From: Rhodobacterales bacterium HKCCE3408
GTDB taxonomy: Bacteria > Pseudomonadota > Alphaproteobacteria > Rhodobacterales > Rhodobacteraceae
DNA length: 64,000 nt
NCBI GenBank assembly: GCA_015689705.1
Contig: WVSN01000015.1
Coordinates: 1 to 64,000, forward strand
Reading direction: 5' to 3'
The position numbers and the translations under genes are program-made. This document shows, piece after piece, positions 26,058 through 34,904 of this stretch. The notes below the pieces were generated by a model that did not search any database, was not told the DNA's origin, and saw only the letters and a list, made by a program, of their open reading frames with translations. Positions within the stretch are counted from its first letter, which is position 1, and the number at the start of each line of letters is the position of its first letter.

Positions 26058-26938
26058 GGTGTCCAGGTCTCAAAACACGGCCCTGAGTGATGATCGGAAT
26101 GGCCGTGGTGTGTCGTCATACAGGCCTGATTACTTACGCGCAGGGAATACGCCTCAGGGTGGAAAGCCGGACTCTCCGCTGGAAGGTGGAACGCCGCAGC
26201 CCCGATACAACTGAATGGCAGTCAGGAGCGTTCGACCGACACGGTTCTACCCCGGGGTGGAAAGGCTGAATTTCGACCCAGGGTGGAATATCCGGCTGGC
26301 GCCCGATCGGCTTTTCTCCTTCTTGCCGGGCGGCTACGCGTCGACCCGCATGAAGGTAGTAAGGACTTGGCCAGTGTTTGAACTCGCGCCCCTTGGTTCT
26401 CACGACGACCTGCCCGTCCCCGAACACGGGCATGACTCACGCTCACGCGTCGTGAGCCGCCGGCATTTAACGCTCCTGTTTCAGGACGTTCTTGGGAAGC
26501 CGGCCGCATTCGGACCTCTTCGCGCACTCCACGCGGGTGACGAAGATGCGGGATGCAACGAACACGAAACCGACCTTCATGCCCGACGGGCCCGGCACAT
26601 CCCTGCAGTTCGTGTCACTCCGAAGCCGCTGCGCCTTCATCACAGCACAGCCGGCATTGCAGGGTCTCACTCACGGAGCTGATGGCGACAGCGCGGGCGG
26701 CCTGCCCCCCGAACACCAGGCCGTCCGCGCTGATCCATCGGAGTGACCAAATACCCGGAACAACTGCAGATCCAGGCGGTGTCGGTCATGGCCGGCGCCG
26801 CCTGAACGATTCCACCTCCTCCGGCCTCATTGTCTGCGTCCACCCGCGAACAGCCGCAATTTTTCCCAATCCACTCCCACCAAAATCCTTCTTCGACAGG
26901 CACTCTTTGAAGAGTAACCAGTAGAGAGTGAGTGAAAC
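26058..26938. other. 881-bp region without a convincing gene
   Basis: No open frame here has believable protein character. It contains the GGTGGAA-type direct repeats listed separately (26156-26290), which recall the ends or spacer regions of IS21/IS66-type elements. It is probably decayed mobile DNA, with the small frame at 26939 at its edge. Confidence 0.5.
26156..26290 (+). repeat. GGTGGAA direct repeats, possible IS remnant
   Basis: The heptamer GGTGGAA (often GGGTGGAA) occurs near 26158, 26185, 26256 and 26282, twice followed by A and then a short GC-rich spacer. Spaced repeats of this kind are seen in terminal or non-coding parts of IS21-like elements in alphaproteobacteria; no transposase frame is present. 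The assignment is weak. Confidence 0.35.
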
Positions 26939-27196
26939 ATGAAGCTACATCAGCTTCTGAGCTCGTGCGCGGCCGCGTCTTCAGCGCACACCCCCCAGAC
27001 CCCGGACCAGCTCTGGCCGCCAGCCGATGTCGTGGAGCGGTTCGTATCGTCAATGAGTCCGCAGGAGCGATCGGTTCTCGAAGCCGACCTGCGCATCTTC
27101 GACCGGATCAGACTGAGAACGTCACGCGTGGTCAAACTCATCCGTGATCTCGATGACGTGGCATTCAGCCGGTCGCTGGCTGCTGGCGGACACTAG
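26939..27196 (+). CDS. Small hypothetical protein, 85 aa (uncertain)
   Basis: The frame has a plausible start with a GAGAG sequence upstream and reads PPADVVERFVSSMSPQERSV then LEADLRIFDRIRLRTSRVVK, a charged helical pattern unlike a random frame. No family was recognised. It lies next to decayed DNA and may be a remnant. An overlapping frame on the same strand uses a start seven bases upstream and looks less protein-like. Confidence 0.35.
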   Translation: MKLHQLLSSCAAASSAHTPQTPDQLWPPADVVERFVSSMSPQERSVLEADLRIFDRIRLRTSRVVKLIRDLDDVAFSRSLAAGGH

Positions 27197-27442
27197 AGGT
27201 CGCCCGTCCGGCCATGGCGTCGAGCGCAGCGGGATCCACTCGTTAGGCTCAGCTTTGGCCGGAACCGGGTCGGCCCGGAAGACCAGCGTCCGCGCAAGAT
27301 GCCCGAACGTTCGCGGCTTACCCTTCTGGCTGTATCGAAGCCTCAATGCCAGCGGATGAATTGATCCGGATCACGGAACGCCGTCGAAACGCAGGGTACA
27401 CGTGAAGAACCTGGTGGTGATGGAGTCCGGAGCGACCGCCCC

Positions 27443-28402
27443 ATGACGACACGACGGACATTGCTGCTGAGCCTCGCGGGACTCACCCTTGCGGCGGGTG
27501 CCTACACTGTCGGCGCGTTTCGCGAAGCGAACGCCCAGGCCGCATCGCGGCTGTTCGGGCAGTCCACCATCATCGCATCGCGCGCCGGAGCCCTGGAGTA
27601 CGCGGTTGCTGGAGATGGGCCGCCGCTGATGATGATTCACGGAACCGGCGGTGGCTTCGATCAGGGCCTCCTCTTCGCCGGGAAGCTGCGGGACCGCGGC
27701 TTTCGCATCGTCGCCCCGTCTCGCTTCGGCTATCTGCGCAGCGCCTTTCCGGAGGACGCGTCGCCCTCGTATCAGGCGGACGCGCTGACGGATCTTCTCG
27801 ATCACCTCGGGATCGCGCGCCTCGCCGTCGTGGGTGGCTCCGCCGGAGCGCTGACGGCGGCGGAATTCGCGCTGAGGCATCCGGACCGATGTTCGCATCT
27901 CGTCCTGCTCGTTCCGGCGGCGAACCTGACCAACCGCGACCCGGTGGAGTTCACGGCGCTGCAACGGCTCGCGGTCGGGGCGGTCCTGGGTTCCGATTTC
28001 GCCTTCTGGTCGCTGTCCCGGCTGGCGCCGCAGCAGATGATCCGCACGCTTCTGGCCACGGACCCGGCGCTCCTCGGGACCGTGGACCCGGACGAACGCC
28101 AACGGGCGCAGACGATCCTTGGCCAGATCTATCCCATCAGCCGAAAACTCGACGGTCTGCGCACCGACGCGTTCTGGGCCGGCAGCCCGTCGCCCACGGC
28201 CTATGACCGGATCGCGGTGCCGACGCTCCTTCTGTCCTGCGAGGACGATCTCTTCGGGACGGCCGCCACGGCGCGCAATCTGTCCGACCGCATTCCCGAT
28301 GCACGCCTGATCCTCCGGGATACCGGCGGCCATATCTGGCTTGGCCATGACGAGGAGTTCGCGGACCAAATTGCCGGTTTTGTCTCCGAACCCGCGGCAT
28401 GA
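27443..28402 (+). CDS. Exported alpha/beta hydrolase, 319 aa
   Basis: The N-terminus (MTTRRTLLLSLAGLTLAAGA) is a signal peptide or anchor with a double Arg resembling a Tat signal. The hydrolase domain shows HGTGGGFDQG, the nucleophile elbow GGSAGA (Ser in VVGGSAGALTAAE), a cap region (about 170-245), an acidic segment SCEDDLFGT and the late His in DTGGHIW. It should hydrolyse a small ester, lactone or C-C bond outside the cytoplasm. A few dozen bases separate its end from the convergent DUF6544-like gene. The substrate is unknown. Confidence 0.85.
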   Translation: MTTRRTLLLSLAGLTLAAGAYTVGAFREANAQAASRLFGQSTIIASRAGALEYAVAGDGPPLMMIHGTGGGFDQGLLFAGKLRDRGFRIVAPSRFGYLRSAFPEDASPSYQADALTDLLDHLGIARLAVVGGSAGALTAAEFALRHPDRCSHLVLLVPAANLTNRDPVEFTALQRLAVGAVLGSDFAFWSLSRLAPQQMIRTLLATDPALLGTVDPDERQRAQTILGQIYPISRKLDGLRTDAFWAGSPSPTAYDRIAVPTLLLSCEDDLFGTAATARNLSDRIPDARLILRDTGGHIWLGHDEEFADQIAGFVSEPAA

Positions 28403-28457
28403 CAGCCGACCCGAGCGCCCGCTCCGACCAGCACCGGCCTGGTGACGATTGGCGCGT

Positions 28458-29303
28458 TCATCGGTCCGGCTGCGGAAAGCTGATATCGGTGATATCGACG
28501 ATGAAGAACGGGAAATAGTCTTCCGTTTCAAACATGTTGCCCGCCTCGACGTGGGTGGGCAGCGTGAATCCTCCGAACTCGCGAAACTCGGACAGATAGC
28601 CGCCGAACGGCTGCAAACGGTAGACCTTTTCGGGGTTCGCGTCGCTCCAGCGCTGGAACGAGACCTGGAGCGGACGGCCATCGGCGGCCACGGTGACCTC
28701 GACGGATTGTTCGAGCCCGTCATGGCGCATCGTCACCCTCGCGGTGTCGTCGGAAACCGGCGCCCACGTCACGCCCGGCCCGGGCAGAACGGCGGCCGGC
28801 GTCCAGAACACGGCTTCGGCAACGTAGCGCCCGAATGCCGCGCGCCGGTGGTCCGGATTGCCGCCAAGCCGCGCGACGGGGACCACGCCGTAGAGCCAGA
28901 AGCGCGTCCACGAACCACTGTCAGACCCGGACATACGGAAGGCGCCCGCGCCAGCCGACATGGCCCACACAAACCCGTCCGGTGCTGCCAGAACCTGCGT
29001 GGCATGCATTGGCATGTAGCCGGGCGCTGCCGCATCCCCCATACCGAATTGCCCTTCCATCTCGATGCGGGCGACCGTGAACAGAGGCGTGCCCTCGGCA
29101 ATAGCGAAAGAGAAAAACCGCCGGGCCGGTTCGGGCAGATCGGCAACCATCTCCGGCGTGAATCTCGCCGGGTCCGACGGCTGCGCTGCGATCAGCCTCT
29201 CCATCTCCGCACGGTCGGCGCGTTTGTCGAACTGCCGCCAGAGTGCCAGCCCGGCGACCAGAGCAGCGGCGAGGATCAGAATGGAGATCAGTGCAATGCG
29301 CAT
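28458..29303 (-). CDS. DUF6544-like membrane-anchored protein, 281 aa
   Basis: One N-terminal membrane segment (IALISILILAAALVAGLALW) is followed by a soluble domain beginning LPEPARRFFSFAIAEGTPLF and containing FWTPAAVLPGPGVTWAPV and a C-terminal FGGFTLPTHVEAGN. These are features I associate with the DUF6544 family of uncharacterised proteins. The Met at 29303 gives the membrane start; the longer upstream frame lacks protein character. Function is unknown. Confidence 0.7.
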   Translation of the reverse strand: MRIALISILILAAALVAGLALWRQFDKRADRAEMERLIAAQPSDPARFTPEMVADLPEPARRFFSFAIAEGTPLFTVARIEMEGQFGMGDAAAPGYMPMHATQVLAAPDGFVWAMSAGAGAFRMSGSDSGSWTRFWLYGVVPVARLGGNPDHRRAAFGRYVAEAVFWTPAAVLPGPGVTWAPVSDDTARVTMRHDGLEQSVEVTVAADGRPLQVSFQRWSDANPEKVYRLQPFGGYLSEFREFGGFTLPTHVEAGNMFETEDYFPFFIVDITDISFPQPDR

Positions 29304-29721
29304 TCCACTACAGGTCCTTCGGCAGATGATCGGCCGACGGACGTCGCCGGCGGGATCGGCCCGGTTATTGACGCTTCTGTCGCTCGCCGCCTTGATCCGG
29401 ATCAGTTGACCGAAAGCGACAGATCCACATGCCGGAACCTGTGCAGGACCGCCGATCGATTCAATCGCGTCCACTGTCCGACTTCATCGAAGCTCCGAAC
29501 GCGCTGAGATTCTCTGGATCGGGGTCCTTCAACCGTCCGATCCGCCCGCTAACCGTCCTGCCCAACCCGACGATTCACCCGGACAATGCGGATTGTTCAC
29601 TGGAGCGACCGCAATCCGGCCTCGTTGCGCGGCGCGCATCGCCGAAGTCACTGCGAGATAGCACACGACGCAAAAATGCAATAAGCTCAACGCCGTGTTC
29701 AGACGAGTGAAGATGTAAAGA
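29304..29721. other. 418-bp intergenic region
   Basis: It separates divergent genes (DUF6544-like and the methyltransferase-like gene). The last 80 bases are less GC-rich and probably hold the promoter of the rightward glycan cluster. I see no RNA gene, repeat or operator that I can support. Confidence 0.4.
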
Positions 29722-30672
29722 ATGACGGATTACTTTTCGGAACCGGTCGCCGATCTTCCGACACCCGTGGCGCAGCATCCGGGCCTTATCACCGGGCGCG
29801 AGCGGGCGCTGCTCTTCAAGCTGGCGCGGGACCATTATCGCGGCGACGGGCTGATCATCGATGCCGGCATCTTCTTCGGCGCATCCACCGTCGCCTTCGC
29901 CGAAGGTCTGATGGCGGCGGGCCGCAACCCTGGCAGCTTCCGCCCGATCCGCAGCTACGACATCGCCATCTGGTACGAAAGGATGGGTGACAGCCTCGAC
30001 CCCGAGGTTCTGAAGTCGATCTTCTCCGGCCGTGACGTCCCGGACGGCAGCAGCTTCGAGCCGGAACTCCGCAAGCTGATCGCGCCCTACGACCCGTTCG
30101 TCGATCTGGTCATCGGGAACATGATGCAGACCGCGAGCGCGGACCGACCGGTCGAGATCGCGTTCTTCGACTGCCTGAAGACGAACGAGCGCGACCTTGT
30201 CGCCTTCCGCGCCTTCGCACCGCACTATATTCCCGGTCACACGATCGTCCTTCAGCAGGACTACTTTTACTGGGGCGCAGCTCACAACAAGATCCGGCAG
30301 GAATACTTCGCGGATCGGTTCTCGTTCATCGGAAATGTCGCAACGACCGCGGTGTTCCGGCTGGAAAAGCCGATACCGGCGGCCGACATCGCGGGCGACC
30401 CCGTGGCGACGCTTTCGCCGCAGCGTCAGGTCGATCTGTTGCGGCAGGCTGCGTTCCGGGTCGAAGACCCGCGGCACCGGATCCTGACCGAGCTGTCGCT
30501 GGTCGAACACCTGATCGATCTGGGCGAGCTTAACTGGGCAAGCCAGGAGCTCGAGGCGCAGGAGGCCGTGCTGTCGGCGGAGGGCGCGCCGGCGCGGTTC
30601 ACGCGGCGGCCCGAACAGGTCGCCCGCCAGCTTCGGCATCGGATCGGCAAGCTCGAGAAGGCCGGAACCTGA
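29722..30672 (+). CDS. SAM-dependent methyltransferase-like protein, 316 aa
   Basis: The centre shows the class I methyltransferase start LIIDAGIFFGASTVAFAEGL (a glycine-poor variant of the SAM loop) and VEIAFFDCLKTNERDL, which resembles the Asp-containing strand of the TylF/Methyltransf_24 type. The C-terminal 80 residues form an extra helical region. It probably modifies a glycan or lipid sugar in the cluster with the glycosyltransferases. A weak family call; no SAM GxGxG motif is present, so it may lack methyltransferase activity. Confidence 0.55.
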   Translation: MTDYFSEPVADLPTPVAQHPGLITGRERALLFKLARDHYRGDGLIIDAGIFFGASTVAFAEGLMAAGRNPGSFRPIRSYDIAIWYERMGDSLDPEVLKSIFSGRDVPDGSSFEPELRKLIAPYDPFVDLVIGNMMQTASADRPVEIAFFDCLKTNERDLVAFRAFAPHYIPGHTIVLQQDYFYWGAAHNKIRQEYFADRFSFIGNVATTAVFRLEKPIPAADIAGDPVATLSPQRQVDLLRQAAFRVEDPRHRILTELSLVEHLIDLGELNWASQELEAQEAVLSAEGAPARFTRRPEQVARQLRHRIGKLEKAGT

Positions 30673-30887
30673 CCGGCAGACGACCTGAAATCCTCGACAA
30701 CCCGCAGAAGGGTTTGATAGTGTTAACAAATTGATAGTTGGTACGGAGAGTGTCGTGTTCATTGCCATCACCTTCCTCGGGATTCTTCGCGCCCCGCAGC
30801 CGGCGCGCGCCGTGGCGCGATATCGCCAGCGGCCGGCCGGACGGGACTGAGGTCTGAAAATGCGCCGCTGTCGGGGCAGCCGGGAAC

Positions 30888-31964
30888 ATGGCAGCCATGT
30901 TCGCCGGTGAGGATCGAGCGCCCTCGGTCGCATACCTGATCGACCCGAGAATGCCCGGCGGCACGTCGTCCGCCGTCGCGCACGAATTGCGGGTTGTGAG
31001 CGAACTGGTGCGTCCGAGGGTCATCGGCCTGCACTCGCGCATGTTCAAGGGAGATGGCGTCGCGCCCCAGTTGCGCGAGGTGCTGGACGAGCTTCAGATC
31101 GAGCTGGAGGTCAATCCGAAGACGATCTCGGCCGATATCGTCATCCTTCAGAACCCGGCCTTCCTGAAGTTCCAGGACAATCTCGGACTGCGCATTCTCT
31201 GCCGCCAGCTGTTCGTCGTCACGCACGAGAACTTTCTCCGCCCGGACGGCACCCAGGCGTATGACGTCGCCAAGACGCTGCGGGCGATCGACGAGGCAAC
31301 GGTGGCCTTCACGAAGACGCTGGCCCCCATCTCTGCCTACAACCGTCGGACGGTCACTGACTGGATCGCCTCTCACCCGGCGATGCCCAACTGGTCAATC
31401 ATCGAGGAGCCCTGGTTCAATATCTGCGATTTCGAGATGGTTGAGCCGACGACCACCCCTCAGGACCGCCGGGGCCGGCTGTCCCGTCCGGGTTTCGAGA
31501 AGTTTCCTCAGCTCCGCGAACTAGAGGCCTGCTTCCCGAAGCACGCCGAGAGGAACCTGCTGCTCGGGGCCGACACGCTGCTCGACCTCGCCGAGGAATA
31601 CCCGCATTGGGATATCGTGAAATTCCGCGGCCTCGAGGTCGACGACTTCTTCGACCAGATCGACTTCATGGTCTACTTCACGTCGCCGACCTGGCGGGAG
31701 AGTTTCGGGCGCGTGCTGGCCGAAGCGATCGCCGCGGGAAAGGTGGTGATCTCGGACCCCGAGACAGCGGCCACGTTCGACGGCGCGGTCATCGGCGCCA
31801 GTCCTGCGGACGTGGACGGACTTGTCGCCGGCTTTGTCGCGCAGCCGGAGTTGTTTGTCGAACACGTTGGCAAATCTCAACGACTTCTGGACAAATACTC
31901 GCCGGATTCATTCAGGACATTCTTCCGAAACCACATTCTTGATCGAGCACTGGTCCACGGATGA
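30888..31964 (+). CDS. GT-B (GT4-like) glycosyltransferase, 358 aa
   Basis: The C-terminal half has the GT4 pattern: FMVYFTSPTWRESFGRVLAE followed by AIAAGKVVISDPET, the E-x7-E region that binds the nucleotide-sugar. The N-terminal half begins YLIDPRMPGGTSSAVAHELR, a typical acceptor-side glycine loop. It should transfer a sugar to a surface glycan or lipid in the cytoplasm. The stop overlaps the start of the 688-residue glycosyltransferase gene by four bases. Between this gene and the methyltransferase lies a 215-bp gap with an 8-bp direct repeat TTGATAGT (30714, 30731). Confidence 0.78.
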   Translation: MAAMFAGEDRAPSVAYLIDPRMPGGTSSAVAHELRVVSELVRPRVIGLHSRMFKGDGVAPQLREVLDELQIELEVNPKTISADIVILQNPAFLKFQDNLGLRILCRQLFVVTHENFLRPDGTQAYDVAKTLRAIDEATVAFTKTLAPISAYNRRTVTDWIASHPAMPNWSIIEEPWFNICDFEMVEPTTTPQDRRGRLSRPGFEKFPQLRELEACFPKHAERNLLLGADTLLDLAEEYPHWDIVKFRGLEVDDFFDQIDFMVYFTSPTWRESFGRVLAEAIAAGKVVISDPETAATFDGAVIGASPADVDGLVAGFVAQPELFVEHVGKSQRLLDKYSPDSFRTFFRNHILDRALVHG

Positions 31965-34027
31965 TCCTCGTCGAACCCCCCTCCGGCGGTCAGGCACCGT
32001 TCGATGCCGCAACTGCATTTGCCCGCCTGCTGCAACTGCGCGGGCACGACGCTTTCGTCAGCAGCGCCCGCCTGCCCGACTCCCTCGGCCGTGTGCAGAA
32101 GTTCGAGGCCGCCCAGACAGTCGCCGATGATGCGGACCAGAATATCGACCGGGTCATTCTGATCGGCGCCGACCGGCTGGATGCTGCCACGCTGTCCCGC
32201 ATCCGGTCCCTTCGCCTGTCGCCCGACGTTCCCGTCCATGCCCTCGGCTATTTCAAGTCCGAACAGCAGGAAATCACGGCGCTGTCGAAACTCTCGGACG
32301 CGATGGGATACACGCCGCAGGCGGTGAACCTCGCCACGCTGCTGGCCAAGCCATGGGTCGAGCGCCCGTATGGCCTGACCTTCGCGGTCAACGACGCGCC
32401 CGCCAGCGAGCCGTCGGACCGGCTTCACATCTGCATGTATCTGCCCGACGACATGCTCAAGAAGGGCAGCGCGCTGGAGCAGATCGGGATCATTTCGTTC
32501 TTCCCGCGCGTGAAGCTGTCGCTGATCGTGTCCGCCGGCGAAATGAAGGACCTGCGCAAGCGGCTCGACCGCCGGATCGCACTCTACGGTTACTCCGAGA
32601 TCCATCCGGACACGCTGGCCGAGCACACCGATATCGGCATCTTCTTCGGCAACGTCGTCCCGGGCGAGCGGCTGGCGAGCTACGCGACCCATCTGCTGGC
32701 CGGCGGCGGGATTGTCGTCGACTGCACCAGCCAGAATGCCCTGTCGAAAACCGGCGCGCCGGTCATGATGGGTCCGTCGTCGCTGCCATCTCTTGCCGTC
32801 CTGCTGCGCGAAACGGTCATTCCCCATCGCCGCCAGATCACCGCCGAAGTCGTTACCTCGCCCTGGCGCGCGGAAGCCGACATCTCTATCCTCGAGACGG
32901 CGCTTGGCCTCGAACGCCCGGACTGCGCGACGCACGCCCGGGCTGCGAAGCGGCAGGGATCGATCCTGTTCGTGCCGACCAACGGTGTGGGTCTTGGCCA
33001 TGCACAGCGTTGCGCACTGATCGCCGAAGAACTTCAAAGCCGCGAAACGGCGCGCTTCGCCGCCTTCCCGAGTTGCATTCCGATGCTGTCGGCCAAGGGG
33101 TTCAAATGCTTCTCGCTCGTCAGTAAGAGCGATGTGCACACCGACACGTTCGCCAATGACATCATCAATTACCGCAGGATCGCCCGGAACCTGACGCGGG
33201 ATGACCACCTCGTCTTCGACGGGGGATACGTCTTCGATTCCCTGTTCCGCGGCATACTCGAAAGCGGCGCGCGGGGGACCTGGATCCGGCGCGGCCTGTG
33301 GCAGCCCGGACAGATGGAACGGACGCCGGTCGACCGCGAGCACGTCTTTCAGCAGGTGATCGTCCCCTCCGAGGCCTTCGACGAACTGAATTCGCCGATC
33401 TCGTTCGGACCGAACATCAAGCCGGTCGGACCGATCGTCGCCCGGACGCGGCTGTCGCCCGACGATATCGCTCCGATGCGGGATAAGCTTGCCCGGAAAA
33501 CCGGGTATCCGTTCGAGAAGCTGGTCATTTCGATGCTCGGCGGCGGGGTCGCGGCTGACCGCACCGCTCAGGTCAAGACGGTCTGTGCCCATCTCGCGAC
33601 CCGTCCCGACATTCTTCACCTCGTCGTGGTCTGGCCAAACGCCAAGATCGCCGCCGATCTCTTCCAGTGGCCGAACACGTTCGTCGTGCGGACCAAGCAG
33701 GCGATCGACCTTTGCGTCGCGGCCGACTTCGTGGTGTCCGCGGCGGGCTATAACTCGTTCAACGAGATCATCTATCACCGCGTTCCGGCGATCTTCATCC
33801 CGCAGATGGCCGGTTTCATGGATGACCAGGAGAGCCGTGCGAAATCCGCGGCCGACCGGGGCATCGCGGCCCTCGTCGATGCGGAACAACTGCTGAAACT
33901 GCGCCACGAACTCGATGCCTTCATCGGCGGCGACCGGATCCCGTCGATCGCCACGGCATTCGAGACCGTCACGCTGCCGGAACGCGGCAACCGTCAGGCC
34001 GCCGAAATCATCGAGTCCCCGATATGA
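31961..34027 (+). CDS. Large multi-domain glycosyltransferase (GT28-like C-terminus), 688 aa
   Basis: The C-terminal half (about 340-688) begins ILFVPTNGVGLGHAQRCALI, and then ISMLGGGVAADRTAQ and VVSAAGYNSFNEIIYHRVPA; this is the MurG/GT28-type donor domain. Residues about 1-330 hold a separate region that also looks GT-B-like (HTDIGIFFGNVVPGERLASY, then ATHLLAGGGIVVDC). The protein is therefore a fusion of two glycosyltransferase-like halves, longer than usual. No membrane segment is seen, so it is cytosolic. It overlaps both neighbours by four bases, so the three genes are translated together. Confidence 0.75.
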   Translation: MILVEPPSGGQAPFDAATAFARLLQLRGHDAFVSSARLPDSLGRVQKFEAAQTVADDADQNIDRVILIGADRLDAATLSRIRSLRLSPDVPVHALGYFKSEQQEITALSKLSDAMGYTPQAVNLATLLAKPWVERPYGLTFAVNDAPASEPSDRLHICMYLPDDMLKKGSALEQIGIISFFPRVKLSLIVSAGEMKDLRKRLDRRIALYGYSEIHPDTLAEHTDIGIFFGNVVPGERLASYATHLLAGGGIVVDCTSQNALSKTGAPVMMGPSSLPSLAVLLRETVIPHRRQITAEVVTSPWRAEADISILETALGLERPDCATHARAAKRQGSILFVPTNGVGLGHAQRCALIAEELQSRETARFAAFPSCIPMLSAKGFKCFSLVSKSDVHTDTFANDIINYRRIARNLTRDDHLVFDGGYVFDSLFRGILESGARGTWIRRGLWQPGQMERTPVDREHVFQQVIVPSEAFDELNSPISFGPNIKPVGPIVARTRLSPDDIAPMRDKLARKTGYPFEKLVISMLGGGVAADRTAQVKTVCAHLATRPDILHLVVVWPNAKIAADLFQWPNTFVVRTKQAIDLCVAADFVVSAAGYNSFNEIIYHRVPAIFIPQMAGFMDDQESRAKSAADRGIAALVDAEQLLKLRHELDAFIGGDRIPSIATAFETVTLPERGNRQAAEIIESPI

Positions 34028-34464
34028 ACCAGGCATACTGGATGGATGTGATCTCGCGGATCACGCAGAACGCGCCGCTGGAACTTGACACGGACGAGCT
34101 GCGCCAGCAGGACACGCCGGATGCCGAGGCCCTCGAGGTGGTCCGCCGGAAGCAGGCCTATCTGCCCGCGTCGATCTTCCCGCAACGGGATGGCGAGACG
34201 ATGTCGCTTGGCATCCGCGTGACCGAGCCGGTGGCCGATATCGCGACGGTCGGGCTTCATCTTGCGACGCTGGCCTGCGAACGAAATGTCATTCCGATCA
34301 TCATCTCGACGGTGGACGTGTCCGGTTTCGAGCAGTTCGGCTTTCGGGTCGAACGCGTATCGGGAAGCGATGCGGCGGAAGCCGAAGCGCAGGAAGAGGA
34401 ACTGAAGCGGTTCTGGAACCTCGTGATCGTCGTCGATATCGAGAGCGTCACGCTGATGGCCTGA
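34024..34464 (+). CDS. Hypothetical protein of the glycan cluster, 146 aa
   Basis: An acidic protein without signal peptide, reading RVTEPVADIATVGLHLATLA and later RNVIPIIISTVDVSGFEQFG. No family was recognised. It is co-transcribed with the 688-residue glycosyltransferase (ATGA overlap) and is the last gene before the terminator at 34511, so it probably serves that pathway. The shape could be a subunit or an assembly helper. Confidence 0.65.
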   Translation: MNQAYWMDVISRITQNAPLELDTDELRQQDTPDAEALEVVRRKQAYLPASIFPQRDGETMSLGIRVTEPVADIATVGLHLATLACERNVIPIIISTVDVSGFEQFGFRVERVSGSDAAEAEAQEEELKRFWNLVIVVDIESVTLMA

Positions 34465-34510
34465 GCCCGGGCGGACCGGACCATTCCCAGGCACTCCCTG
34501 ACGACATCGA

Positions 34511-34543
34511 CCCGCCTCCTTGATGAAGGCGGGCCTGTTTTTT
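34511..34543 (+). terminator. Rho-independent terminator of the glycan cluster
   Basis: CCCGCCT (34511-34517) pairs perfectly with AGGCGGG (34527-34533) and is followed by a run of six T (34538-34543). It lies 47 bp after the last gene of the rightward cluster. Confidence 0.88.
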
Positions 34544-34580
34544 CAGAGCACCCGGCCGTTGCCGGCCGGGAGAGCGACCC

Positions 34581-34883
34581 TCAGTAGATCGACTGAAGGT
34601 TCTGGATCGTAGCGATCTGCGGCAGGACGCAGCCGATAAAGCCGCCGCCCGACCCGTTGCAGGTCCGCTCGTATTCCCTCAGTTCCTGCGCGAGCAGGCT
34701 GTTGCCCTCCAGAAGCTCAGGATGCAGCGAAAGGTACTCGTTCAGGTTCAGCCATTGCTCCGTCTCGATATACATCTGGAGCATCTCCAGATCCTGCCGC
34801 GTGTAGGCGGCCTGAGCTTCGGGATTACCGCTGACAACCAGCAGAATGGCCAGGATACCCATCAATCGTGACTTGCGTGCCAT
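34581..34883 (-). CDS. Small secreted hypothetical protein, 100 aa
   Basis: A signal peptide (MGILAILLVVSGNPEAQA within the first 26 residues) is followed by a helical mature part reading EMLQMYIETEQWLNLNEYLS and a Cys-containing end with TCNGSGGGFIGCVLP. The two Cys residues may form a disulfide in the periplasm. It lies 21 bp downstream of the RTX peroxidase gene on the same strand, so it may be co-transcribed with it. No family was recognised. Confidence 0.65.
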   Translation of the reverse strand: MARKSRLMGILAILLVVSGNPEAQAAYTRQDLEMLQMYIETEQWLNLNEYLSLHPELLEGNSLLAQELREYERTCNGSGGGFIGCVLPQIATIQNLQSIY

Positions 34884-34904
34884 TACAATATTCTCCCGGC
34901 AGGC

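Noticed and set aside
26467-27346. Several 60-130 codon frames in both strands
   Set aside because: They overlap each other, have no start signals and show random-like composition; only the 85-codon frame at 26939 was kept, at low confidence.
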